Shown piece after piece: positions 9,515 to 17,120 of a DNA stretch of 42,098 nt. The DNA is from an uncultured Paraprevotella sp. GTDB lineage: Bacteria; Bacteroidota; Bacteroidia; Bacteroidales; Bacteroidaceae. Positions within the stretch are counted from its first letter, which is position 1. Each line of letters opens with the position of its first letter. The translations under genes and the position numbers were made by a program. The notes under the pieces are model-generated. The model ran no database searches. It was not told the origin of the DNA and was given only the letters and a program-made list of their open reading frames with translations. The stretch is taken from assembly GCA_944319925.1 (NCBI GenBank), contig CALUFQ010000027.1:1-42098 (forward strand), read 5' to 3'.

Positions 9515-9545
9515 TTTGCGGGGACAGGAAAATGTCGTAACTTTG
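9515..9545 (+). promoter_or_regulatory. Bacteroidetes-type promoter of rpsO
   Basis: TTTG at 9515-9518 and TAACTTTG at 9538-9545 are 19 nt apart, a full consensus promoter. The leader to the rpsO start is about 40 nt and A/T-rich. The typA and rpsO promoters are back to back. Confidence 0.75.
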
Positions 9546-9586
9546 CAACCGCTAAGAAAATTCATGTATTAAATTCAAGTCAAATT

Positions 9587-9856
9587 ATGTATTTAGACGC
9601 AGCTAAGAAGCAAGAAATCTTTGGACAGTACGGGAAGTCTAACACTGATACTGGTTCTCCTGAGAGCCAGATTGCATTGTTTTCATACCGTATTTCCCAC
9701 TTGACGGAGCACATGAAGCAGCACCGTAAAGATTATAGTACTGAAAGGGCTTTGACGATGATGGTCGGCAAGCGTCGTGCGTTGCTGAACTACCTGAAGC
9801 GCATCGACATCGAGAGATACCGCGCCATCGTGAAGGCTTTGGGCTTGCGTAAGTAA
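9587..9856 (+). CDS. rpsO: 30S ribosomal protein S15
   Basis: S15 is a primary 16S rRNA-binding protein that starts assembly of the 30S platform. The 89-residue product beginning [16 protein letters not shown] has the normal length. Family landmarks are [22 protein letters not shown] (about 22-43), [11 protein letters not shown] and the C-terminal [18 protein letters not shown]. The open frame continues upstream to 9386, but that part overlaps the promoter and does not resemble S15; ATG 9587 is correct. A hairpin terminator follows. S15 often represses its own translation through its leader; nothing in this short leader proves that here. Confidence 0.97.
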   Translation: MYLDAAKKQEIFGQYGKSNTDTGSPESQIALFSYRISHLTEHMKQHRKDYSTERALTMMVGKRRALLNYLKRIDIERYRAIVKALGLRK

Positions 9857-9878
9857 AATCGCGCCCGCGCTGAAGATT

Positions 9879-9914
9879 TAACCGCTCTCTGCGAAAAGGG
9901 AGCGGTTTTTTTTG
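9879..9914 (+). terminator. Rho-independent terminator of rpsO
   Basis: AACCGCTC (9880-9887) pairs with GAGCGGTT (9900-9907), followed by a run of T. The next gene's -7 box begins within a few bases, so termination and re-initiation are tightly packed. Confidence 0.8.
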
Positions 9915-9915
9915 T

Positions 9916-9923
9916 TATTTTTG
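9916..9923 (+). promoter_or_regulatory. -7 box before the yfhO-family gene
   Basis: TATTTTTG matches TAnnTTTG and directly follows the rpsO terminator. The matching -33 position falls inside the terminator stem and does not read TTTG. Confidence 0.45.
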
Positions 9924-9966
9924 CAGCCAAGTCGAGATTTACCTTATTTTTTAGTATAAAAAGGAT

Positions 9967-12507
9967 ATGAGCAAGATTAAAATCAAGAGTTTTCTGCCCG
10001 ATGTGTTGGCCGTGGTGTTGTTCATCGCCATCGTCCTCGTCTATTTCTTCCGGCCGACAACGGAAGGATTGGTGCTGAGCGGGCACGACCACAGCGGAGG
10101 CGTGGGGGCCGGCATGGAAATGCAGGAGTACCAGAAACGCACGGGGGAACGAACCCGTTGGACGAATGCGTTGTTTTCCGGGATGCCTACCTACCAGATG
10201 GCGCCGAGTTACGATTCCACCGACACGTTGGCGGGTTTGCAGCGGATTTACCAGCTGGGAATCCCGGGCTATGGCATGTATGTGTTCATCTTGTTGCTGG
10301 GCTTTTACATCCTGCTCAGGGCTTTCGACTTCAGGGCCTGGATGGCGGCTTTGGGCGCGGTCCTTTGGGCGTTTTCTTCTTATTTCTTCATTATCATTGC
10401 GGCCGGGCACATTTGGAAGGTGCTGGCTTTGGCCTATATCCCGCCCACGATTGCCGGACTGGTGCTTTGCTACCGGGGCAAGTTGTTGTGGGGTGGCCTG
10501 GTGACCGCTTTTTTCCTGGCTTTGCAGATACTCTCCAACCACGTGCAGATGAGCTATTATTTCCTGCCCGTGATGGGGTTGATGGCTTTGGCTTACCTTA
10601 TACAAGCCGTGCGCGAGAAAAAGGTGGGCGGATGGCTCAAGGCCACGGGGGTGCTGGTCGTGGCGGCCGCATTGGGCGTGGCCATTAATGCTTCCAACTT
10701 GTTCCACACTTACCAATATAGCAAGGAAAGTATGCGGAGCAAGAGCGAACTGACCTATAAGAACAAGCAGAATCCAGACAATCAGACCAAGGACGGATTG
10801 GAGCGGGACTACATTACCCAGTGGAGCTATGGCATTGGCGAGACATGGTCGTTGTTGGTGCCCAACGTGAAGGGTGGGGCTTCCGTGCCGCTCACGGCGA
10901 GCAAGACGGCGATGGAGAAGGCCAATCCGCAATATACGCCGGTTTATCAGGCCCTGACGCAGTATTGGGGCGAACAGCCCGGGACGAGCGGCCCGGTTTA
11001 CGTGGGTGCTTTCGTGCTGATGCTTTTTTTGTGGGCTTTGTTCGTGGTGAAAGGCCCCATGAAGTGGTGCCTGTTGGCCTTGACCGTGTTGTCCGTGATG
11101 TTGTCGTGGGGGCGCAACTGCATGTGGCTGACCAACTTGTTCCTCGACTATGTGCCGATGTATGACAAGTTCCGCACGGTGTCTTCTATCTTGGTCGTGG
11201 CGGAGTTTACGATTCCTTTGCTGGCCATGTTGGGTTTGAAGGAAACCGTGGAACATCCCGAGGTGCTGAAGACCAAGTGGAAATTCTATGCCAGCTTTGC
11301 GCTGACGGGCGGTTTTGCCTTGTTGTTTGCCCTGATGCCGGATGTGTTCTTCGGAAACTATGTGTCTTCGGCCGAGATGTCCATGATGCAGGATGCCGTG
11401 TCCAAAGGATATATCCCGCAAGACATGTTCGGGGGAATCTTGGCCAATCTGCACGAGATGCGCAAGGCGGTGTTTGTGGCCGATGCTTGGCGCAGTGTCG
11501 TCATCGTGGCCGTCGGGGCATTGCTGCTGTGGCTGTATGGTCGTCAGAAACTGGGGGCTTCCGTGTTGGTGCCCGCCGTGCTGGTGCTGTGCCTTTTCGA
11601 CTTGTGGCAGGTGGACAAGCGTTATCTGAACGATGGCATGTTCAGTGCCCCCGTGTCTGTGTCGAACGTGGTGTCCAAGACGCAGGCCGACGAGCTGATT
11701 CTCCAGGACCCGGACAAATATTACCGTGTGATGAACCTGGCCGGCAACCCGTTTAACGAAAACAACACGTCGTATTATCATAAAAGCATCGGTGGTTACC
11801 ATGCGGCCAAGCTCCGCCGCTACCAAGAGATGATTGAGGAGCACATCGCGCCGGAGATGAGCCGTTTTGCCCGTGCCGCGATACAGACGCAGGGTGATTT
11901 GACGAAAGTCGATGGCGACACGATATTCCCGGTGCTCGACATGCTCAACATGAAGTATGCCATCATGGGGCAGGAAGGCGGGCAGACCTTCCCTGTCATG
12001 AACCCTCATGCCAACGGCAACGGTTGGTTCGTGAAAGAGGTGCGCTACGTGCCTGATGCCGACCATGAGATTCTGGGCTTGCATGAGGTAAACCCGAAAG
12101 AGGTGGCTTTGGTGCAGGACAAGTTCAAGGACATGTTGGGCGGGCAGGTTGTGCAGCCCGTGGATTCCACGTGCGGTGTGACGCTGACGAAATATGATGC
12201 CAACGCGTTGGAGTATGAGGTCGTTTCGCCCCGTGGCGGCGTGGTGGTCTTCTCGGATATTTATTATCCTGGTTGGCAGGCATGGGTGGACGGAGAACCG
12301 GTGGATGTCGCTTGTGCCGACTACATCTTGCGTGCCATCAAGGTAGATGCGGGCAAGCATGCGGTGGCCTTCAAGTTCGACCCGAAGAGCCTGCACGTGA
12401 CCGAGGCGGTGGCCAACGGGGCCATGGTCGTCTTGCTGCTAGTCCTGCTGTTTGTCTTGGGACGTGCGGTGTGGCAGCGTCGCAAGATGTCCGGTCAAGG
12501 GGCGTAG
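9967..12507 (+). CDS. YfhO-family polytopic membrane protein
   Basis: This 846-residue integral membrane protein resembles the YfhO family (PF09586), which has a GT-C glycosyltransferase-like architecture; Gram-positive members glycosylate wall polymers, while the role in Bacteroidetes is not established. A first hydrophobic helix lies at about residues 10-28 (VLAVVLFIAIVLVYFF). It is followed by a conserved periplasmic segment with SGHDHSGGVGAGMEMQEY and RTRWTNALFSGMPTYQM (about 58-78), then about ten more membrane segments through about residue 545. The remainder is a large periplasmic domain with beta-rich parts such as VVFSDIYYPGWQAWVDGEPV (about 760-780), and a last helix (ANGAMVVLLLVLLFVLG, about 815) precedes a basic tail. 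The invariant-looking DxxxYYPGWxAxVDG motif is typical of the family. It appears to be a single-gene unit. Confidence 0.88.
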   Translation: MSKIKIKSFLPDVLAVVLFIAIVLVYFFRPTTEGLVLSGHDHSGGVGAGMEMQEYQKRTGERTRWTNALFSGMPTYQMAPSYDSTDTLAGLQRIYQLGIPGYGMYVFILLLGFYILLRAFDFRAWMAALGAVLWAFSSYFFIIIAAGHIWKVLALAYIPPTIAGLVLCYRGKLLWGGLVTAFFLALQILSNHVQMSYYFLPVMGLMALAYLIQAVREKKVGGWLKATGVLVVAAALGVAINASNLFHTYQYSKESMRSKSELTYKNKQNPDNQTKDGLERDYITQWSYGIGETWSLLVPNVKGGASVPLTASKTAMEKANPQYTPVYQALTQYWGEQPGTSGPVYVGAFVLMLFLWALFVVKGPMKWCLLALTVLSVMLSWGRNCMWLTNLFLDYVPMYDKFRTVSSILVVAEFTIPLLAMLGLKETVEHPEVLKTKWKFYASFALTGGFALLFALMPDVFFGNYVSSAEMSMMQDAVSKGYIPQDMFGGILANLHEMRKAVFVADAWRSVVIVAVGALLLWLYGRQKLGASVLVPAVLVLCLFDLWQVDKRYLNDGMFSAPVSVSNVVSKTQADELILQDPDKYYRVMNLAGNPFNENNTSYYHKSIGGYHAAKLRRYQEMIEEHIAPEMSRFARAAIQTQGDLTKVDGDTIFPVLDMLNMKYAIMGQEGGQTFPVMNPHANGNGWFVKEVRYVPDADHEILGLHEVNPKEVALVQDKFKDMLGGQVVQPVDSTCGVTLTKYDANALEYEVVSPRGGVVVFSDIYYPGWQAWVDGEPVDVACADYILRAIKVDAGKHAVAFKFDPKSLHVTEAVANGAMVVLLLVLLFVLGRAVWQRRKMSGQGA

Positions 12508-12522
12508 GGTGCAGGTGTGTAA

Positions 12523-12714
12523 GAAACTGTTTTGAATTTATCGTGCGATGATTTGGGATGAGTTTTCGAGTCGGTTTTGCTTCCGTGATGAGGAAGATAG
12601 CGAGCTATCTGACGAAGAACAGAAGTGAAACTGGCCGGAAAATCGCCCAAAGCACACACGAAAACGAGTACATCAAGCCGGAAAAAACTTTTTGTAGAAA
12701 TTCAAAACAGTTTC
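12523..12714. mobile_element. MITE copy 2, full length, 192 bp
   Basis: The ends form a perfect 17-bp terminal inverted repeat: GAAACTGTTTTGAATTT (12523-12539) and AAATTCAAAACAGTTTC (12698-12714). The element is bounded by TAA on both sides (12520-12522 and 12715-12717), fitting a 3-bp target duplication of the TNA type known for part of the IS5 family. There is no open frame of note. The centre contains a small palindrome, AGATAGCGAGCTATCT. It sits between the yfhO stop codon and a probable terminator. Confidence 0.85.
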
Positions 12715-12733
12715 TAAGATAGAAAGCTTTTTT

Positions 12734-12777
12734 GCGGGGTGCAGTGGGGATGTCCGGGCTGCGCCCCGCTGTGTTTT
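12734..12777 (+). terminator. Probable terminator, displaced from yfhO by the MITE
   Basis: GCGGGGTGCAG (12734-12744) pairs with CTGCGCCCCGC (12759-12769), with one G-U pair and a 14-nt loop. It is followed by TGTGTTTTTAT. It is probably the original yfhO terminator, separated from the gene by the MITE. Confidence 0.6.
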
Positions 12778-12822
12778 TATAGTACGCTGCGACATAAATT
12801 TGTGCATTCGACAGGAAATTGT

Positions 12823-12888
12823 AGGAGGTGCGGCATTCCTGCCGCACTATCGCAAGATAAGTCATTGACCTACGGAATAGTGCGGGAA
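12823..12888. repeat. Short palindromic repeat family B, partial copy
   Basis: This stretch is closely similar to the first two thirds of 21041-21131: AGGAGGTGCGGCATTC, then TGCCGCAC, ATCGCAAGATA and AATAGTGCGGG in the same order. The right arm present in the other copy is missing; the GGGTGTATC repeat starts at once instead. Confidence 0.65.
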
Positions 12889-12890
12889 TG

Positions 12891-13070
12891 AGGGTGTATC
12901 AAAACCTGCGAGAAGCAACTGCTCCGCCTTATAGGGGAGCTGGCCCAACGGGCCTGAGGGGTTTCACACCCACGGACACACATAAAGTATGTCTTTGTGG
13001 ACGTGAGACCCCTCCGCCGCTTCGCGCCACCTCCCCTGCAAGGCGGAGGAGTTTATTTTGCTACACCCTC
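12891..13070. repeat. Long palindromic repeat family A, copy 1
   Basis: This roughly 180-bp imperfect palindrome starts with AGGGTGTATCAAAA and ends with TTTTGCTACACCCT. The arms carry CTCCGCCTT..AGGGGAGCTGGC and GCCACCTCCCCTGCAAGGCGG, with AGGGGTTTCAC and GTGAGACCCCT further in. The central part is ACACATAAAGTATGTCTTTGTG. Three further full or partial copies are in this window (20241-20442, 24554-24732 and 33755-33832). It resembles the GC-rich REP-like repeats frequent between genes of Bacteroidetes. Confidence 0.85.
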
Positions 13071-13112
13071 CTCCTATCCCATAAATTGTCATTTGGGAAT
13101 GCACAAATTTAT

Positions 13113-13335
13113 TCCGCTTTTCTTTTTGTGTAGCTTTTTTCGCAACCATTTTTGTTTGGCTATAAGTAAATTGCCGGTTTGAAACGTATTATATATTATA
13201 TAATATAGGAGTGAATGTCGGCTTCTTGCCCATGGGGAGTATGTCGGGCTTCTCCGTCAACGTTTGTGGGAGAAGATAGTCCGTGCATGGCGGGACTTTG
13301 TGGGTTGTGTATCATGTGATTAACAAATAAATATT
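13113..13335 (+). other. Upstream region of the hydrolase-GH97 operon, AT-rich palindrome
   Basis: No gene is seen. TATTATATATTATATAATA (13187-13205) is a perfect 9+1+9 palindrome in an otherwise mixed region, about 130 bp before the hydrolase start. A weaker stem (CTTCTCC and GGAGAAG) lies around 13240-13275. The 30 bp before the start are A/T-rich, as usual here. No clear TAnnTTTG box was found. Confidence 0.4.
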
Positions 13336-14973
13336 ATGGGGCATTTGCGTGTTTTGTGGGCTGTTTTATGTTGCTGGATGGGTTTGGCCGGTGCATCCGC
13401 TGCCGTGTGGCAATGGTCGGTGCCGGTCACGGAAGTGGTTTCTTCCGAGACGGGTACACATCCGCAGGCTTTCCTGTGGATTCCTGAGGATTGCCGTGAA
13501 GTGAAGGCGGTGGTGGTCGGCATGCACAACATGACGGAAGAGACGATTTTCGAACATCCGTTGTTCAGGGACGGGATGGCCAAGGCGGGCGTGGCCGTCG
13601 TGTGGGTCACGCCGGGCTTCGGCTTGGAATGGAACGTGGAGGATGGTTGCCAAGCGGCGTTTGACCGTATGATGGAAGATTTGGCTTCCGTCAGCGGATA
13701 TGATGAGCTGGCACGTGCGCCGGTGGTGCCGCTGGGGCATTCGGCGATGGCTACTTTCCCCTGGAATTTCGCGGCTTGGAATCCGGAGCGGACGCTGGCC
13801 GTGGTGTCTTTCCATGGCGACGCGCCGCGTACCAACCTGACGGGATACGGGCGTGAGAACTTGGAATGGGGGCGCACCCGCAACATAGACGGCATCCCGG
13901 GGCTGATGATAGAAGGTGAATACGAATGGTGGGAGGCACGGGTCAATCCCGCGCTGGCTTTCCGCATGATGTATCCGGGGAGCTGTGTGTCTTTCCTTTG
14001 CGACGCGGGGCGCGGGCATTTCGACGTGTCCGGCCGCACGGTGCGTTACATCGCCCGTTTCGTGCAAAAGGCTTTGGAATTCCGTGTTCCGGACTCCGTG
14101 TCGCCGGGGCATTCCGTGGCTTTGAAGAAACTCAGGCCGGAAGACGGATGGTTGGCGGAGCGTTGGCGGGCCGACGGGCGGAAACGGGCAAAAGCTGCGC
14201 CTTATGTACGGTATAAAGGCAACCCGCACGACGCTTTCTGGTATTTCGACGAGGAAATGGCCGGGCTGACAGAGGAGATTTACCGGAGCGAGGCCGGAAA
14301 GAAACCGCAACACGTGGGCTTCATGCAGGACGGGCGGCTGTTGTCCCGCCGCGCAGACGCGCACGTGAAGGTGTCCGTGCCGTTCCGTCCCGAGGCCGAC
14401 GGACTGACGTTTCATTTGAAAGCCGTTTATACGGACAGTACGTGTGTGGCATTGTCGGATGACCATGCGGATGTTCCCGCGACGATTTCGCGCATTTGCG
14501 GCCCCGTGCGGCAAGTGGACGATACCACCTTCATGGTCAGTTTCTACCGGATGGGCATGCACAACCGCCGGCGCACGGGGAGTATCACGCTCTTGGCGGC
14601 TAGCGACGGCGACCGGCGTTACAAAGGTGCCGTGCAGGAGCTGGGAATGGAGATTCCCTACCGGCAGACGGAAGGGCGGCGGCAGTGCATCCTCTTCCCG
14701 GGTTTGGACGATGTGGGCGTGGATGTGCGCGAAGTAACCCTGAAGGCCGTGTCGGATTGCGGGCTTCCCGTGTGTTATTACGTGAAGGAAGGGTCTGCGG
14801 AGGTGGATGGCAACCGTTTGCGGCTGACACCTATCCCGCCTCGCAGCAAGTTTCCGGTGAAAGTGACAGTCGTGGCTTGGCAGTATGGCCTGCCGGGAAA
14901 GGTGCAGACGGCGGAACCGGTGGAACGCAGTTTTTATATTTTTCGTAACGAACAAACCAATCAGGCAGACTAA
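13336..14973 (+). CDS. Secreted alpha/beta-hydrolase-like protein, possible carbohydrate esterase
   Basis: The 545-residue product has a signal peptide (WAVLCCWMGLAGASA, about 8-22). Residues about 28-255 look like a serine alpha/beta hydrolase. PLGHSAMATF (132-141) has the nucleophile-elbow form with S136, and GRGHFDVS (225-232) supplies a candidate catalytic H228. An acidic residue in EGEYEWWE (about 193-200) could complete the triad. GMHNMTEETIFEHP (62-75) resembles an oxyanion-loop region. The C-terminal half (about 270-540) is beta-rich with no recognised family. The stop codon TAA is immediately followed by the GH97 ATG with no gap, indicating tight translational coupling. Paired with a glycosidase and a nearby lyase-family protein, it may remove ester groups from a polysaccharide, but substrate and activity are inference. 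Confidence 0.7.
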   Translation: MGHLRVLWAVLCCWMGLAGASAAVWQWSVPVTEVVSSETGTHPQAFLWIPEDCREVKAVVVGMHNMTEETIFEHPLFRDGMAKAGVAVVWVTPGFGLEWNVEDGCQAAFDRMMEDLASVSGYDELARAPVVPLGHSAMATFPWNFAAWNPERTLAVVSFHGDAPRTNLTGYGRENLEWGRTRNIDGIPGLMIEGEYEWWEARVNPALAFRMMYPGSCVSFLCDAGRGHFDVSGRTVRYIARFVQKALEFRVPDSVSPGHSVALKKLRPEDGWLAERWRADGRKRAKAAPYVRYKGNPHDAFWYFDEEMAGLTEEIYRSEAGKKPQHVGFMQDGRLLSRRADAHVKVSVPFRPEADGLTFHLKAVYTDSTCVALSDDHADVPATISRICGPVRQVDDTTFMVSFYRMGMHNRRRTGSITLLAASDGDRRYKGAVQELGMEIPYRQTEGRRQCILFPGLDDVGVDVREVTLKAVSDCGLPVCYYVKEGSAEVDGNRLRLTPIPPRSKFPVKVTVVAWQYGLPGKVQTAEPVERSFYIFRNEQTNQAD

Positions 14974-16917
14974 ATGAAGAGAACAAGTTTTTTGTGTGTG
15001 GCATGGCTGTGTGTGGCGACACTCGCGGCAAGGGATGGTAAAGAATTGAGGCTGGTTTCGCCCGACGGCAACCATGCCGTGGCATTCTGGCAAGAGAGAA
15101 AAGCTCAGGGGGCGAACGAGGTGTGCTATCGTGTGGATTACAAGGGGCAACCGGTGGTGGAGGCTTCCAGGGCCGGTCTGGACATGGACAATTGGACGTG
15201 GGAAATGGCAATCGGCATGCGCGACTTGTCACAGCCTCGGACGTGGATGGACGGCATGGAGGTGGACTCGGTGGCTTATTTCCCGCTGCATGACGAGACG
15301 TGGCAACCGCTTTATGGCGAACGTGCCGAGGTGCGCGACCGTTACAATGCCGCCACGATGTACCTTTCGCGGAAAGACGGGTCGGACTATCGGCTGAACA
15401 TAGAGGTGCGGGCATACGACGAAGGTGTGGCTTTCCGCTATTTCCTTCCGGAACATCCGAATGCCCTTTTCCACAAGGTGGTGGCCGACCTCACGGAATA
15501 TACCTTCCCGGTTGGCGCGGTGGCCTACGCCGAGGAGTGGGCGCAGGCACCGTTCAAGTGTCTGCCCGTGGACAGCCTTATACGTCCGGTGGAACGTGCC
15601 CTGACCCTTCGTTTGGCCGATGGGAAATGGGTCGCGCTGGCCGATGCCGACGTGGACGACTGGTGTCTGACGCGTTTTGTGGCCAGGGGAAAGAAGCCCC
15701 GCACGTTGTCTTCTCTCATGTACAGCCCGGTGGATGTGGTCACTTATTGTGCCACGCCTTGGAAAATCGTCATGGCTGGCGACCGCCCGGGAGACCTGTT
15801 AGAGCACAACGACATCATCCTGAACCTGAACCCGCCTTGCGAGGTGGCCGATGCGGGGGCGTGGGTGAAGCCGGGGAAAATCATGCGCGAGGTGACGGTT
15901 TCCACCGAGGGCGCGTTGGCCACGATAGATTTCTGTGCCGCCCACCACATCCCTTATATGTTGTTCGATTGGAAGTGGTATGAGCCTTGCACTTCGCACG
16001 ATGGCGATGCCACGAAGGTGGTGGCGAAGTTGGACATGCCCCGCGTGGTGGCCTATGGGAAAGAGAAAGGCGTGGGCATCTGGCTGTACGTCAACCAGCA
16101 TGCCTTGATGAAACAGGCGCGGGAGTTGTTCCCTTTGCTCCGTGAGTGGGGTGTCGTGGGGGTGAAATCCGGTTTCGTGCAATATGCGAGCCACCGTTGG
16201 GCCACGTGGTTGCATGACTTGGTGCGTTTGGCGGCAGAGAACCACCTGATGATGAACATCCACGATGAGTTCCGCCCGTCGGGCTTCAGCCGCACTTATC
16301 CCAATTTGTTGACGCAAGAAGGCATTCACGGCAATGAGGAGTTCCCGGATGCCACGCATAACACCATCTTGCCTTTTACGCGGATGATCAACGGGGCGGC
16401 AGATTACACGATATGTTATTATGACTCGCGCCTGAAGAACACCCATGCCCACCAGCTGGCGGCTTCGCTGGTGTTTTATAGTCCCCTGCAGACGATTTTC
16501 TGGTATGACAAGCCCTCGCTCTATCAAGGCGAGCCGGAAATCGAATGGTTCGAAAACCTGCAGACCACGTTTGACGACTCGCGGGTGCTTTCGGGCATGC
16601 CGGGCAAGGGCATCGTCATGGCGCGCCGGAAAGGGGCGGAATGGTTCGTGGGCATCTTGACCAACAATGACGGCGGGACGGAAACGGTGGATTTGTCGTT
16701 TTTGGACGAAGGAAAGGAGTATCTGGCCCGGATATACACCGACGGCGGCGAGGAGGTGAAGACGCGGACGCACGTGAAATGCACATATTTGCGGGTCAAT
16801 GCCTCACAGACGTTGAAGTTCCGCCTGAAACCGCGTGGCGGTGCGGCGGTGCAGTTCGTGGAGTTGGATGGCCGGTCAGCCCGCAGTTATAGGCCATATA
16901 AAGGGAAATGGTTGTAG
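14974..16917 (+). CDS. GH97 family glycoside hydrolase
   Basis: GH97 enzymes cleave alpha-glucosides or alpha-galactosides in the periplasm. The 647-residue protein has a signal peptide (MKRTSFLCVAWLCVATLAA). It then carries an N-terminal beta-super-sandwich (about 25-275, with DMDNWTWEMAIG, ATMYLSRKDGSDYRLNIEVRAY and EGVAFRYFLP), a TIM barrel (about 290-545) and a C-terminal beta domain. Barrel landmarks are DWKWYEP (about 330), VGVKSGFVQ (about 393-401), NIHDEFRPSGFSRTYPN (about 428-444) and QEGIHGNEEF (about 448-457). Retaining GH97 enzymes carry an Asp nucleophile in the K-x-D-F-like position, which reads KSGF here; E432, E449 and E455 remain. An inverting, SusB-like mechanism is therefore more likely. 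Substrate cannot be read. The gene directly abuts the hydrolase gene upstream and is followed by a terminator. Confidence 0.92.
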   Translation: MKRTSFLCVAWLCVATLAARDGKELRLVSPDGNHAVAFWQERKAQGANEVCYRVDYKGQPVVEASRAGLDMDNWTWEMAIGMRDLSQPRTWMDGMEVDSVAYFPLHDETWQPLYGERAEVRDRYNAATMYLSRKDGSDYRLNIEVRAYDEGVAFRYFLPEHPNALFHKVVADLTEYTFPVGAVAYAEEWAQAPFKCLPVDSLIRPVERALTLRLADGKWVALADADVDDWCLTRFVARGKKPRTLSSLMYSPVDVVTYCATPWKIVMAGDRPGDLLEHNDIILNLNPPCEVADAGAWVKPGKIMREVTVSTEGALATIDFCAAHHIPYMLFDWKWYEPCTSHDGDATKVVAKLDMPRVVAYGKEKGVGIWLYVNQHALMKQARELFPLLREWGVVGVKSGFVQYASHRWATWLHDLVRLAAENHLMMNIHDEFRPSGFSRTYPNLLTQEGIHGNEEFPDATHNTILPFTRMINGAADYTICYYDSRLKNTHAHQLAASLVFYSPLQTIFWYDKPSLYQGEPEIEWFENLQTTFDDSRVLSGMPGKGIVMARRKGAEWFVGILTNNDGGTETVDLSFLDEGKEYLARIYTDGGEEVKTRTHVKCTYLRVNASQTLKFRLKPRGGAAVQFVELDGRSARSYRPYKGKWL

Positions 16918-16947
16918 TTTTTTCATATCTCAAGTTGTTTCTCGTTC

Positions 16948-16984
16948 GGGCTTGCGACGGCTTTTGGCCGGCGCAAGCCTTTTC
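16948..16984 (+). terminator. Terminator of the hydrolase-GH97 operon
   Basis: GGCTTGCG (16949-16956) pairs with CGCAAGCC (16972-16979), with additional pairing inside (CGGC and GGCCG), followed by TTTTC. It ends the two-gene unit before the next secreted protein. Confidence 0.65.
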
Positions 16985-17120
16985 AACGGGAAAGCATGGA
17001 TGTTTGGAACGTTAAAAAGCATGAATGGCTTACGTGAAACAGATGATGGTGCGTATATATAAATAGGAGAAGGGGGATAGAGTCTCCATTTTGCAGTTTT
17101 CCCATTTTAAAAAGTACGCC

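Larger units (their letters stand above)
12794..13112. repeat. Composite repeat block bounded by a 16-bp inverted repeat
   Basis: ATAAATTTGTGCATTC (12794-12809) has a perfect inverted copy at 13097-13112. Inside are a partial copy of the GGAGGTGCGGC palindrome (12823-12888) and a full copy of the GGGTGTATC palindromic repeat (12891-13070). The arrangement suggests nested insertion into an older inverted-repeat element. No protein-coding content is seen. Confidence 0.55.

Noticed and set aside
9386-9586. Extended N-terminus of rpsO starting at 9386
   Set aside because: The upstream part crosses the -33/-7 promoter and does not resemble S15; the standard protein starts at 9587.
9790-12396. 868-residue minus-strand open frame opposite the yfhO-family gene
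   Set aside because: The translation is His/Gln/Arg-rich without any domain, and the plus strand codes for a clear membrane protein family with promoter and terminator.
12888-13182. Small open frames inside the family A repeats (also at 20187-20426, 24427-25335 and 33704-34003)
   Set aside because: They translate the repeat (recurrent words like YRGAGPTGLRGF) and appear wherever the repeat does; not genes, except where the repeat extends the carbonic-anhydrase-like gene.
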